DNA of 64,000 bases from NCBI GenBank assembly GCA_902588315.1, contig CACIOP010000002.1, forward strand, positions 1-64,000, given 5' to 3'. Positions within the stretch are counted from its first letter, which is position 1. Each line of letters begins with the position of its first letter. The notes under the pieces were generated by a model, which searched no databases, was not told where the DNA came from, and saw only the letters and a list, made by a program, of their open reading frames with translations. This stretch comes from an uncultured Pelagibacteraceae bacterium. GTDB taxonomy: Bacteria > Pseudomonadota > Alphaproteobacteria > Pelagibacterales > Pelagibacteraceae. Below, in pieces: positions 9,396 through 17,152 of this stretch. The translations under genes were made by a program, and so were the position numbers.

Positions 9396-9881
9396 TTAGT
9401 CTCTAAAATTAACAAAATCAATTGGAAGCCCAATATCAGTTTCTTTGATTGCAGCGATAGCTTCTTGAAGATCATCTTTTTTTTTGCCATCTACTCTTAA
9501 TTCATCGCCTTGGATTTTAATTTGAATTTTTAGTTTTAGTTTTTTGATATCAGCAATAACTTTTTTAGCATTTTCTTGGCTAATTCCTTCTTTTAATTCA
9601 CTGACTTGTCTAATAGATCCTCCTGACGCTCCTTCAGAGCTTTTAACTTCTAAAACCCTCGGATCTACTTTTCGTCTAACCAAATGAGTTTGCAACAATT
9701 CATTTACTTGCTTTAATTTCAATTCATCAGGTGCATTGGTAGTGACTATTTTATCTTTTCGTTCAATAGAAATATGTAGTCCTTTGAAATCATATCGATT
9801 GCCAATTTCTCTTACACAATTAGCTAAAGCATTATCAAATTCTTGATAATTTATTTTACTGATCACATCGAATGATGGCAT
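9396..9881 (-). CDS. yajQ: YajQ family nucleotide-binding protein (DUF520)
   Basis: 161 residues, the family's normal length. It opens with MPSFDVISK and contains EIGNRYDFKG and VRRKVDPRVLEVKSS, then KLKIQIKIQGDELRV, the conserved blocks of the YajQ/UPF0234 family with two ferredoxin-like domains. Some YajQ proteins bind cyclic di-GMP and influence transcription; whether that applies here is unknown. It is divergent from rseP across 111 bases and abuts the convergent SRAP gene. Confidence 0.93.
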   Translation of the reverse strand: MPSFDVISKINYQEFDNALANCVREIGNRYDFKGLHISIERKDKIVTTNAPDELKLKQVNELLQTHLVRRKVDPRVLEVKSSEGASGGSIRQVSELKEGISQENAKKVIADIKKLKLKIQIKIQGDELRVDGKKKDDLQEAIAAIKETDIGLPIDFVNFRD

Positions 9882-9992
9882 GTATATATTATATAGTATT
9901 AATGATCAAAATTTAAACTAAAATATAAAATCTACCAATAATAAGGCATTTTAGCTTATTGAGTTAATTTTAAATATAAATATATTTAAATT

Positions 9993-11105
9993 ATGATTAC
10001 TTATATTATTCCATTTTTAATACTTATTCTGGTGGTTGTTTTTATACATGAATATGGACACTACTATTTTGCGAGAAAATATGGAGTAGGTGTTACAGAT
10101 TTTTCAATTGGTTTTGGTAAAGAGTTATTTGGATGGAATGATAAATCAGGCACAAGATGGAAAATATGTGCAATTCCTTTAGGTGGATATGTAAAATTTT
10201 TTGGAGACAGAAATGTTTATTCTCAGTCTGATCATAAAGAAATATTAGAAAAATACAATGAGGAGGAAAGAGAAAAATTATTTACATTAAAACCTTTGTA
10301 TCAAAGGGCATTAATTGTGTTTGGTGGTCCTTTAGCTAATTTTTTATTAGCTTTAGTTATTTTTTTTTGTCTTTATATGTTTATTGGTAAAGATTTTACT
10401 CCTGCTGTAATTAGCGAGGTTCAAAAAGATAGTCCTGCAATGATCGGAGGACTCAAAGATCAAGATATAATTTTAGAAATTGATGGGAATGAAGTTAAAA
10501 GTATTATGGAGGTTTCTAAATTTATAACTTTGTCTACTGGTGATTTTATAGATTTTAAAGTTAAGCGTTCCTATGACGAATTAATATTAAAAGTAAAACC
10601 TAATGTTGTTGAGGGTGACGATGGATTAGGGAACAAAATAAACAAAAGAATGGTTGGTATAAAATTATCAGCTTATAATGACAAAATTAATAATGTAAAA
10701 TTAGGACCTGCAAAAGCATTATATCACGCGGCTAATGAAGTTTATTTTGTAAGTGCTTCCTCACTTAAATATATCGGAGGTATGATTTTAGGTAAAGCCG
10801 ATACTTCTCAACTTGGAGGCCCAATTAGAATTGCAAAAATTTCAGGACAAGTTGCAACCTTTGGAGTGTTGGCATTCATCAGTATGATGGCCTATATTTC
10901 AATAAGTTTAGGACTTATTAATTTATTTCCAATACCAATGTTAGATGGAGGACATTTAATGTTCTATGCATTTGAGAAAGTTTTAGGCCGACCTTTATCT
11001 CAAAAAACTCAAGAAGGTTTTTTTCGAATCGGATTGTTTTTGTTGCTATCATTGATGTTTTTCACCACATTTAATGATCTAAAAGACCTAGGTTTATTTA
11101 GATAA
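9993..11105 (+). CDS. rseP: RseP-type site-2 intramembrane zinc metalloprotease
   Basis: 370 residues. The zinc-binding HEYGH motif (His19-His23) lies in the first membrane segment and the third ligand sits in MLDGGH (Asp318) in a late segment. A single PDZ domain (about residues 130-200) lies between, and the family LPL/GGYVKFFGD block is present. The enzyme cleaves membrane-anchored anti-sigma factors or signal peptide remnants within the membrane. Unlike in most proteobacteria it is not beside dxr or bamA in this window; hup follows instead. Confidence 0.93.
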   Translation: MITYIIPFLILILVVVFIHEYGHYYFARKYGVGVTDFSIGFGKELFGWNDKSGTRWKICAIPLGGYVKFFGDRNVYSQSDHKEILEKYNEEEREKLFTLKPLYQRALIVFGGPLANFLLALVIFFCLYMFIGKDFTPAVISEVQKDSPAMIGGLKDQDIILEIDGNEVKSIMEVSKFITLSTGDFIDFKVKRSYDELILKVKPNVVEGDDGLGNKINKRMVGIKLSAYNDKINNVKLGPAKALYHAANEVYFVSASSLKYIGGMILGKADTSQLGGPIRIAKISGQVATFGVLAFISMMAYISISLGLINLFPIPMLDGGHLMFYAFEKVLGRPLSQKTQEGFFRIGLFLLLSLMFFTTFNDLKDLGLFR

Positions 11106-11140
11106 CTCACTTTTTAAAAGTTAAAAAAAGTCAATAAAAA

Positions 11141-11223
11141 CAACGTTTATTTTTGTTTTTACAAGATATTGTGTGTTTTAAAAAACAAAACACTAAAAAA
11201 AAGCTTGATTTATCAACGTTTAT
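11141..11223. repeat. Direct repeat CAACGTTTAT upstream of hup
   Basis: The ten bases CAACGTTTAT occur at 11141-11150 and again at 11214-11223, 73 bases apart, in the space between rseP and hup. The core AACGTT is palindromic. The second copy lies about 40 bases before the hup start. These may be protein-binding sites controlling hup, perhaps autoregulation; they may also be chance in AT-rich DNA. Confidence 0.35.
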
Positions 11224-11261
11224 GAGAAGTATAAATGTTAACCAACAAAACCGGAGCTAAA

Positions 11262-11537
11262 ATGAACAAAAAACAACTAATTGCTAAGCTTTCTGGCTCA
11301 TTAAATTTGAGCAAAGCAGATGCTGAGCGAACTTTTGATACAATTACCAATACTATATTAGATGCACTAAAAGGTGATGACTCAGTAAAAATTGCTGGGT
11401 TTGGTACGTACAAAGTAGCCAAGAGAAAAGCAAGAGTTGGTAGAAATCCAAGAACGGGTGAGCAGATTCAAATAGCTGCTTCCCAAAAAGTAAAATTCTT
11501 GCCAGCTAAAGCTTTAAAAGAAGTATTCAATAGATAA
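11262..11537 (+). CDS. hup: HU-family histone-like DNA-binding protein
   Basis: 91 residues from ATG 11262. An upstream in-frame ATG at 11235 is rejected because a ribosome site (GGAG, 11252-11255) is correctly spaced for 11262 and MNKKQLIAKLS is the normal HU N-terminus. Conserved blocks: GFGTYKVAKRKARVGRNPRT, the DNA-wrapping beta arm with its proline, and the C-terminal KVKFLPAKALKE. HU bends and compacts DNA. It is the only general DNA-binding protein seen in the window. IHF cannot be excluded, but the arm sequence is HU-like. Confidence 0.93.
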   Translation: MNKKQLIAKLSGSLNLSKADAERTFDTITNTILDALKGDDSVKIAGFGTYKVAKRKARVGRNPRTGEQIQIAASQKVKFLPAKALKEVFNR

Positions 11538-11548
11538 TATTTTTTTTT

Positions 11549-11607
11549 AACAGCCCTAACGTTTTAAAATACGTTAAGGGCTGTTACTGTATGCAAAAAA
11601 TGCATAC
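11549..11607 (+). promoter_or_regulatory. Two tandem hairpins between hup and amtB
   Basis: First hairpin: AACAGCCCTAACGT (11549-11562) pairs with ACGTTAAGGGCTGTT (11571-11585) with one bulged A. Second: GTATGCA (11589-11595) pairs with TGCATAC (11601-11607) across five A residues. Neither is followed by a U tract; the U run lies before the first stem. They are therefore poor intrinsic terminators as written, and may protect the hup 3' end or belong to a structured amtB leader. Confidence 0.6.
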
Positions 11608-11653
11608 CCAATTTTCCTAATCAGCGTTAGTTTTAAAAATTAATAAAACTATA

Positions 11654-11680
11654 AGACACCACTTAAACAAGTGGAGGTCT
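11654..11680 (+). promoter_or_regulatory. Hairpin sequestering the amtB ribosome binding site
   Basis: CCACTT (11659-11664) pairs with AAGTGG (11669-11674) across the loop AAAC, and the flanking AGAC (11654-11657) pairs with GTCT (11677-11680). The Shine-Dalgarno sequence GGAGG (11673-11677) lies in the 3' arm, and the amtB ATG is at 11682. The geometry suggests translational control of the ammonium transporter. Pairing is seen directly; regulation is inference. Confidence 0.6.
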
Positions 11681-11681
11681 A

Positions 11682-12983
11682 ATGACTAAAATAATAAAAA
11701 AAATGTCAGCACCGCTTCTTAGTTTAATATTTTTATTAAACATGAGTAGTGCAGGTATGGCAGAGACAACTGTCTCTGGAGAAGTTCAAGCGATATTTAA
11801 CTCGCTTCTATTTTTAATTTGTGGTTTCCTTGTAATGTTCATGGCAGCAGGTTTTGCAATGCTAGAATCTGGTATGGTAACTTCAAAAAGTGTATCAGTA
11901 ATTTGTGCTAAAAATATAGGTCTATATTCAATTGCCGGAATTATGTTTTGGCTTTTTGGTTATAATTTAGCTTATGGAATTCCTGAAGGAGGATACATTG
12001 GAACATTTACACCTTGGTCAGATGCAAGTGCAGTTGATACAGGTTATGCTGATGGATCAGACTGGTTCTTCCAAATGGTATTCTGTGCAACAACAGTTTC
12101 AATTTGTTCAGGTGCTATGGCTGAAAGAATTAAGCTATGGCCGTTTTTCTTATTTGCAGCTATATTAGCTGGAATTATTTATCCAATCGTTATGGGTTGG
12201 CAATGGGGTGGAGGCTGGTTAGCAGAACTAGGCTTCTCAGATTTTGCTGGTTCTACATTAGTACACTCAACAGGTGGTGCAGCTGCTCTAGCAGGTATCA
12301 TGTTGTTAGGTGCTAGATATGGAAGATTTGGTAGCAAAGGTGAAGCAAAAGCGATTAAACCTTTTGCTGCTTCTTCAATTCCATTGGTAACTGTTGGAGT
12401 ATTCATATTATGGTTAGGTTGGTTTGGATTCAATGGTGGATCTCAACTAGCTATTGGAACATTTGATGATGCAGTTGCTGTTTCAGCAATATTTATTAAT
12501 ACTAATCTTGCTGCTTGTGGTGGTGTTATGGCTGCTGCAATAATCACAAGATTAATGTTTGGTAAAACAGATGTAATTCAAATGTTAAACGGAGCAATTG
12601 GTGGTCTTGTAGCTGTTACAGCGGAACCATTAGCGCCATCACCTTTAGCAGCTATTTTCATTGGAGCTGTTGGTGGATTGATCGTGGTATTTGGAACTAA
12701 ATTATTATTCAGTTTCAAACTTGACGATGTTGTAGGTGCAATTCCAGCTCACATGTTTGCTGGAATTTGGGGGACGTTAGCAGTGCCATTAACAAACGCT
12801 GATGCATCGTTTAGTGCACAATTAATTGGTGTACTTTCAATTAACATTTTTGTGTTTGTTGTGTCCTATATAATCTGGTCAATAATGAAAGCTACGTTTG
12901 GAATTAGATTGAGTAAAGAAGCTGAAACCAAAGGTACTGACGTAACAGAAACAGGAGTAATAGCATACGCAATTCGTGACTAA
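11682..12983 (+). CDS. amtB: Ammonium transporter AmtB
   Basis: 433 residues: a signal peptide (about residues 1-27, ending GMA-ET) then eleven membrane helices, as in Amt proteins. The twin pore histidines are present as LVHSTGG (His195) and PAHMFAG (His357), with GFNGGS and the W-G-rich helices of the family. The protein admits ammonium in the inner membrane. There is no glnK (PII) gene beside it, whereas glnK-amtB is the usual pairing; SAR11 cells are known to lack PII, so control must be different. Hairpins at 11549-11607, 11654-11680, 12996-13042 and a terminator bracket this gene. Confidence 0.95.
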   Translation: MTKIIKKMSAPLLSLIFLLNMSSAGMAETTVSGEVQAIFNSLLFLICGFLVMFMAAGFAMLESGMVTSKSVSVICAKNIGLYSIAGIMFWLFGYNLAYGIPEGGYIGTFTPWSDASAVDTGYADGSDWFFQMVFCATTVSICSGAMAERIKLWPFFLFAAILAGIIYPIVMGWQWGGGWLAELGFSDFAGSTLVHSTGGAAALAGIMLLGARYGRFGSKGEAKAIKPFAASSIPLVTVGVFILWLGWFGFNGGSQLAIGTFDDAVAVSAIFINTNLAACGGVMAAAIITRLMFGKTDVIQMLNGAIGGLVAVTAEPLAPSPLAAIFIGAVGGLIVVFGTKLLFSFKLDDVVGAIPAHMFAGIWGTLAVPLTNADASFSAQLIGVLSINIFVFVVSYIIWSIMKATFGIRLSKEAETKGTDVTETGVIAYAIRD

Positions 12984-12995
12984 TTGCATGCAATA

Positions 12996-13042
12996 TAGAG
13001 GCTCTTCGATCTCCATGTCGTTATCTCATTGAAGAGCCTCTA
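12996..13042 (+). promoter_or_regulatory. Perfect 12-bp hairpin downstream of amtB
   Basis: TAGAGGCTCTTC (12996-13007) is the exact reverse complement of GAAGAGCCTCTA (13031-13042), leaving a 23-base loop. It starts 13 bases after the amtB stop and is not followed by a U tract. It may stabilise the amtB 3' end or be part of a small RNA ending at the terminator at 13097-13130. The palindrome TTAGTTAACTAA lies between the two structures. Confidence 0.55.
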
Positions 13043-13096
13043 ATAAAATAAAAAAGAATTAACTAAAATCTCTCTCTCTAGTTAGTTAACTAAAGG

Positions 13097-13130
13097 CCCC
13101 TTAGAAATAAGGGGTCTTTTTATTTTTTTT
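13097..13130 (+). terminator. Intrinsic terminator after amtB
   Basis: CCCCTTA (13097-13103), loop GAAA, TAAGGGG (13108-13114), then a long U-rich tract (13115-13130). It has the classic rho-independent form for rightward transcription. The U tract runs into the last codons of the convergent bcp gene, whose stop is at 13120-13122, so the stem may also serve bcp from the other side. Confidence 0.85.
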
Positions 13131-13590
13131 CTATATTTTGGAGAGTTTTTAATACTTCTTGAGCATGGTCTTTTACTTTAACATTATCCCAAACCTTAAG
13201 TATTTTGCCTTTTTTATCGATTAAATAAGTCGATCTTATAATTCCCATAAATTCACGGCCCATAAATTTTTTCTTACCCCAAGCTTTATATTTTTTAATA
13301 ACTTTTATTTCTTCATCAGCAAGTAGGTCGAATTTGATTTTATATTTATCTCTAAATTTATGATGACTTTTTAAACTATCCTTTGAAACTCCATATACCT
13401 CACAATTTAACTTTTTAAACTTAGAAAGAAGTTTATTAAAATCATTAGTTTCAATAGTACACCCAGGTGTATCATCTTTTGGGTAAAAATATATGACAAC
13501 ATAGCCCCCTTTAGATTTTTTTAACGAATAATTTTTTCCTGAGGTTGAGTATAATGAAAAATCAGGGGCTTTAGTATTTTCTTTAAGCAT
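13120..13590 (-). CDS. bcp: Thioredoxin-dependent peroxiredoxin (Bcp/PrxQ)
   Basis: 156 residues from ATG 13590, which gives the usual start (MLKENTKAPDFSLYS); the longer frame to 13644 only extends into the upstream gene. The peroxidatic cysteine sits in YFYPKDDTPGCTIE (Cys44). The resolving cysteine five residues further on in many PrxQ proteins is absent, so it may be a 1-Cys form or use a distant cysteine (KLNCEVYG). It reduces hydroperoxides in the cytosol. It overlaps the upstream glycosyltransferase gene by 8 bases. Confidence 0.9.
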   Translation of the reverse strand: MLKENTKAPDFSLYSTSGKNYSLKKSKGGYVVIYFYPKDDTPGCTIETNDFNKLLSKFKKLNCEVYGVSKDSLKSHHKFRDKYKIKFDLLADEEIKVIKKYKAWGKKKFMGREFMGIIRSTYLIDKKGKILKVWDNVKVKDHAQEVLKTLQNIEKK

Positions 13591-14638
13591 TAACCTCGTT
13601 TTCTTTCCAAACTTTTTCCCAATCGAAATTTGGTGGTAATCCATAAATTGTATTTATATTTGTAGCATGCATGGCTAAGGATGGTATTGGAGAAAGACAA
13701 AACTCTTTCTCATAAATTTTATGCAAAATTTGTTCCATTGGATGATGTCTTTTAGTACCCATTAATCTAAGTTCATTAAAATACTTTTCAATCATTTTTT
13801 TACTCGTTAAAAAGGTTATTAAAGTTTGATTAACTGTTCTCCAGTGTCTCTTATTGCCAAATAATATTTTAGAATTATCTATATTGGAATATAAATAAGG
13901 ATAATCTGCTGGACACAAAAAAAGATCATCTTGGAGTTGAGAGCTAATTTTTTCATATGTAAACAGCATTTCAGTAATTGCTTCTTTCGAATGTATATAA
14001 TCATCTTCTAAAAAATAGTAAATATCTGATTTTGAATTGTGAGCAATCTGTAAAGATTTTAAAATATTTTTCATATTTGAAATCATATTTTTAGAGATTT
14101 TTTTACCATTTGTGTCTGTATCACTTATTTCGCTGTTAAATTCATTTTCATCAATGTTGATTATTTCACTTTCTAAATTAGTATTTTTTAAAAGATTATT
14201 TATTTTTAAAAGATTTTGATCATTAGAATTGTCATCAGTTATGATTAATTTAATATTCAAATCTTTAAAAAAAGATTTCGAGTATTCACAAGATTTGATT
14301 ATTGAATTTATAGTTCTAAGAGTATACTCAATTTTAGGCTGATCAAAAATTCTTTTTTTACTTTGATCCAGCATTACCTGGCCTCCTACCGCATTTCCGA
14401 AAGTATATGATCTAATAATAATACTTAAACTATTGATTTTATTATAAACCTTTGTTTCTCCCAAAGGTATGGTTACGCTTTTTTTACCACTTTCGCTAAG
14501 ATTATCGTTAGCTTTTAAATTTTTAAATGGAATATTTAAATTTGCTTGATCTATAATTTCATATCCAAATTTTCTTATAAGTTTAATTAAAATTTTTTCT
14601 AAAAAATTTTTTTTATTAGATTTATTGTTAATTTTCAT
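13583..14638 (-). CDS. Glycosyltransferase-like protein (GT-A fold, family 2-like)
   Basis: 351 residues. The middle carries marks of a GT-A nucleotide-sugar transferase: SLSIIIRSYTFGNAVGGQ, then KLIITDDNSNDQN and, about 75 residues later, YYFLEDDYIHSKEA, where EDD takes the place of the metal-binding DxD. The last third (MGTKRHHPMEQILHKIY) may form the acceptor side. No membrane helix is evident. It overlaps the Gfo/Idh/MocA oxidoreductase by 11 bases, so the two may modify or transfer the same sugar for a surface polysaccharide. Donor and acceptor are unknown. Confidence 0.68.
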   Translation of the reverse strand: MKINNKSNKKNFLEKILIKLIRKFGYEIIDQANLNIPFKNLKANDNLSESGKKSVTIPLGETKVYNKINSLSIIIRSYTFGNAVGGQVMLDQSKKRIFDQPKIEYTLRTINSIIKSCEYSKSFFKDLNIKLIITDDNSNDQNLLKINNLLKNTNLESEIINIDENEFNSEISDTDTNGKKISKNMISNMKNILKSLQIAHNSKSDIYYFLEDDYIHSKEAITEMLFTYEKISSQLQDDLFLCPADYPYLYSNIDNSKILFGNKRHWRTVNQTLITFLTSKKMIEKYFNELRLMGTKRHHPMEQILHKIYEKEFCLSPIPSLAMHATNINTIYGLPPNFDWEKVWKENEVNA

Positions 14639-15632
14639 TTTTCATAAATAAAATTTGTTTCCATTTTTCTAAAATATAAGCATTATTTAAGCTATTAACC
14701 CAATTCATTTTTTTTGAACCAGCTTCAAGTTTATTATTATTAATTAATCGATTTACATCGTTTATTTGATTTTCAATTAAGCTATATTTTGATTGAACAA
14801 ACAATTTATAATATCTATTTTTTAAATTGACTTCCACATGGCTTTTTAAGCCTGGTGACCATAAATTATTAATTATAATTTCTCCCTTATTACCAACGAG
14901 AATTGTTTTATTTTCCATGTTGTTTATTATTGATACAGATATATTGGATTTTAATCCATTTTCATAACACAATTTAATTGAGGCCTCTGTATCAACCTCG
15001 TTGTTTGAAATGATTCCATTAGCATCATAAATTTTGGGCATTTGATTTTCATTGTTTTCAAGACTCGCAATTAAATTAGAAAAAGTTATTGGATAACATC
15101 CAAGATCTAAAATTGCACCTCCTCCTAAATTTTTATCAAAAAGTCTGTGATTATTTTTCTTACTCTTATCATTTCCAAATGTAGATATTATTTCAATCAG
15201 ATCCCCTACGGTTTTTTCTTTAATTAACTTTATTAAAAAATCCGTTAAAGGATGCAAAATATATGGAACAGACTCCATAAAAAAAACATTATTTTTTCTT
15301 AATTTATTAATAATTTGTGATGCTTGTTTATAATTTGTAACCATTGGCTTTTCACATAAAATATTTTTTTTAGATTTAATTGCTTTGTTAATGATTTCAA
15401 AATGTGAATTATTTATAGTTGAGATATAAATATTATCTATTTCATCACAAAGTAATATTTTATCATAATCGTTAAATCTGTAATTTTTTGAGATACTATA
15501 TTTGTCACCATATTTTTTAAGTTTAAATAAAGATTTACTTGCTATAGCGAGCAATTTTGTATTATTAAAACTAGAAAATGAGTTGGCAAATTTTTTTGCC
15601 ATATAACCCATACCTATAATTCCCCAATTCAT
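14628..15632 (-). CDS. Gfo/Idh/MocA family NAD(P)-dependent oxidoreductase
   Basis: 334 residues. The N-terminal Rossmann motif GIIGMGYMAKKFA and the family's catalytic-lysine block CEKPMVTNYKQA are clear; a substrate-binding C-terminal domain follows (GGGAILDLGCYPITFS). Such enzymes oxidise or reduce sugars and inositols, or work in sugar nucleotide formation. The link to the glycosyltransferase overlapping it downstream suggests nucleotide-sugar or glycan work. It is divergent from the rhodanese gene across 69 AT-rich bases. Confidence 0.88.
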   Translation of the reverse strand: MNWGIIGMGYMAKKFANSFSSFNNTKLLAIASKSLFKLKKYGDKYSISKNYRFNDYDKILLCDEIDNIYISTINNSHFEIINKAIKSKKNILCEKPMVTNYKQASQIINKLRKNNVFFMESVPYILHPLTDFLIKLIKEKTVGDLIEIISTFGNDKSKKNNHRLFDKNLGGGAILDLGCYPITFSNLIASLENNENQMPKIYDANGIISNNEVDTEASIKLCYENGLKSNISVSIINNMENKTILVGNKGEIIINNLWSPGLKSHVEVNLKNRYYKLFVQSKYSLIENQINDVNRLINNNKLEAGSKKMNWVNSLNNAYILEKWKQILFMKNEN

Positions 15633-15701
15633 TTGAATTTAATTTAAATTAATATAAAATATTTTAAAGTTTAATAATTAAGTAATATTTTTAATTATAA
15701 A

Positions 15702-16085
15702 ATGAAATTAAAATCTATACAAAATCTTGTTTCTAATGCATTAAATGAAATAAAGACTATTGACGCTAGTGAAGCATTTTTAATGTTTAAAAATAAAAAA
15801 TGTAATTTAATAGATATAAGAGAAATAAATGAATTAGAAAACACTGGCAAAGTTGAAGGTGCAACACATATACCAAGAGGTATGCTTGAAGTTTATTTAG
15901 ACCCAAATAGCCCTGCAATACATAATGGGCAGCTAGATTTAAATAAAGAATTTGTCTTATTTTGTGCAGGAGGTGTGAGATCTGCTTTGGCTGTAAAATC
16001 ACTAAAAGAAATGGGCTATGAAAAAATCTCTCATATTGATGGTGGATTTGCTACAATGAGCAGTAGTGGTTTTAAAATAATTTAA
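15702..16085 (+). CDS. Rhodanese-like sulfurtransferase domain protein
   Basis: 127 residues forming one rhodanese domain. The catalytic loop is CAGGVRSA with Cys88; the blocks LIDIRE and HIPRGMLE are standard CDC25/rhodanese signatures. Single-domain rhodaneses carry sulfane sulfur for thiolation or detoxification. A short N-terminal helix precedes the domain. The stop codon shares TTAA with the stop of the convergent isomerase gene (16082-16085). Confidence 0.9.
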   Translation: MKLKSIQNLVSNALNEIKTIDASEAFLMFKNKKCNLIDIREINELENTGKVEGATHIPRGMLEVYLDPNSPAIHNGQLDLNKEFVLFCAGGVRSALAVKSLKEMGYEKISHIDGGFATMSSSGFKII

Positions 16086-16660
16086 TCATTATTTGCTTCT
16101 TCTAAAGCATATTCAAGTCTGTCTTGTCCCCAAAAAATTTTATTATTTACTATAAAGGTTGGAGTTCCAAAAACTTCTTTTTCAAAAGCGTCAGTAGTTA
16201 ATTTAATCAATTTATCTTTAACTGATTGTTCTTTTATAGATTGAAAAAATTCATCACTATCAATACTTAAATCCCTTATTAATTTTGACATAATTTCAAT
16301 ATTCGATAAGTCAAGGTTATCTTTCCAATAAGCATCAAAAAAACAATTTAAGTAATCATTTTGCTTATCCTTACTAACACTAATATATCCCCTCATTATA
16401 TTTAAAGAATTTATTGGAAAATTAGAATTCCATTTGAATTCAATATTATTTTTCTCAGATACCAAATTGCAATCGTTTATATTATTTTTCAATTTGAATT
16501 TATTAAATGCAGGAGAATCAATTCCAGCTAGCTTATGAAGACCACCTAAATATACTGGCTTGTAATTAAATATGATATTTTTATGTTTAAGAATTTTTCT
16601 GTGTGCAATATATGCATATGGGCTAATTATATCGAAATAAAAATCTATATGATTACTCAT
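16082..16660 (-). CDS. 2-hydroxychromene-2-carboxylate isomerase-like (DsbA-fold) protein
   Basis: 192 residues with the HCCA-isomerase opening FYFDIISPYAYIA, where Ser13-Pro14 replaces the redox CxxC of DsbA. FGTPTFIVNNKIFWGQDRLEY near the C-terminus is the conserved cis-proline and FWGQDRL block of this family. In naphthalene degraders the enzyme isomerises a chromene using glutathione; no aromatic pathway is visible here, so a general glutathione-dependent role is as likely. It overlaps the upstream ABA4-like gene by 8 bases. Confidence 0.88.
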   Translation of the reverse strand: MSNHIDFYFDIISPYAYIAHRKILKHKNIIFNYKPVYLGGLHKLAGIDSPAFNKFKLKNNINDCNLVSEKNNIEFKWNSNFPINSLNIMRGYISVSKDKQNDYLNCFFDAYWKDNLDLSNIEIMSKLIRDLSIDSDEFFQSIKEQSVKDKLIKLTTDAFEKEVFGTPTFIVNNKIFWGQDRLEYALEEANND

Positions 16661-17126
16661 ATAAACTTATTCTTTTCGCGTAAAAAATTCTTATTATCCA
16701 ATATAAAAACAAACCTATTGGACCAATTAAATAAGTCACAATTAATGGTACAGCCATCAAAACTTTGTTTATAGCAAACTTTTGAGAATCTTTAACAATC
16801 CAGCCACCAATAAATAAGTTTATTGCTATGAAATGAGTCCAAAATATCATTATGTATAAATGGTCTTCAAACAATCTAGATAGCTCACTTAGACCTAAGT
16901 AAAGAGAGAAATTTCCATCAAAATCGTAACCAATTAAATAAGATTTATATAAAATGAAGATATACACACCACTTAATATGAAAAAAGGAAAAATTGATGT
17001 TACAAAAATTCTACTTAAATGTGATTGAGGAAACACTATTAAGATAAACCAAAAAGGTAGAACACCAAGGTTGATCCACATGTAAAGTGTCTCAATTGTG
17101 AAATAAGTATAAATTTGTTCAATCAT
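16653..17126 (-). CDS. ABA4-like membrane protein (DUF4281)
   Basis: 157 residues with four hydrophobic helices. The pattern LYMWINLGVLPFWFILIVFP, a helix containing FEDHLYIMIFWTHFIAINLF, and GPIGLFLYWIIR matches the ABA4-like family, in which WxHF and GPxGxLLY-type motifs are conserved. Plant ABA4 takes part in neoxanthin formation; bacterial members are uncharacterised. It is co-transcribed with a glutathione-type isomerase. I infer a lipid or carotenoid substrate, but only from the family name. Confidence 0.72.
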   Translation of the reverse strand: MIEQIYTYFTIETLYMWINLGVLPFWFILIVFPQSHLSRIFVTSIFPFFILSGVYIFILYKSYLIGYDFDGNFSLYLGLSELSRLFEDHLYIMIFWTHFIAINLFIGGWIVKDSQKFAINKVLMAVPLIVTYLIGPIGLFLYWIIRIFYAKRISLYE

Positions 17127-17152
17127 TTAGATATATTATATTAAATCTAACA

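Noticed and set aside
9882-9992. AATAAG / CTTATT inverted repeat between yajQ and rseP as a terminator
   Set aside because: It is short and AT-only, and both flanking genes begin here, so no transcript needs to end at this place.
11549-11585. Intrinsic terminator for hup
   Set aside because: The stem is strong, but the U run precedes it and no U tract follows on either strand.
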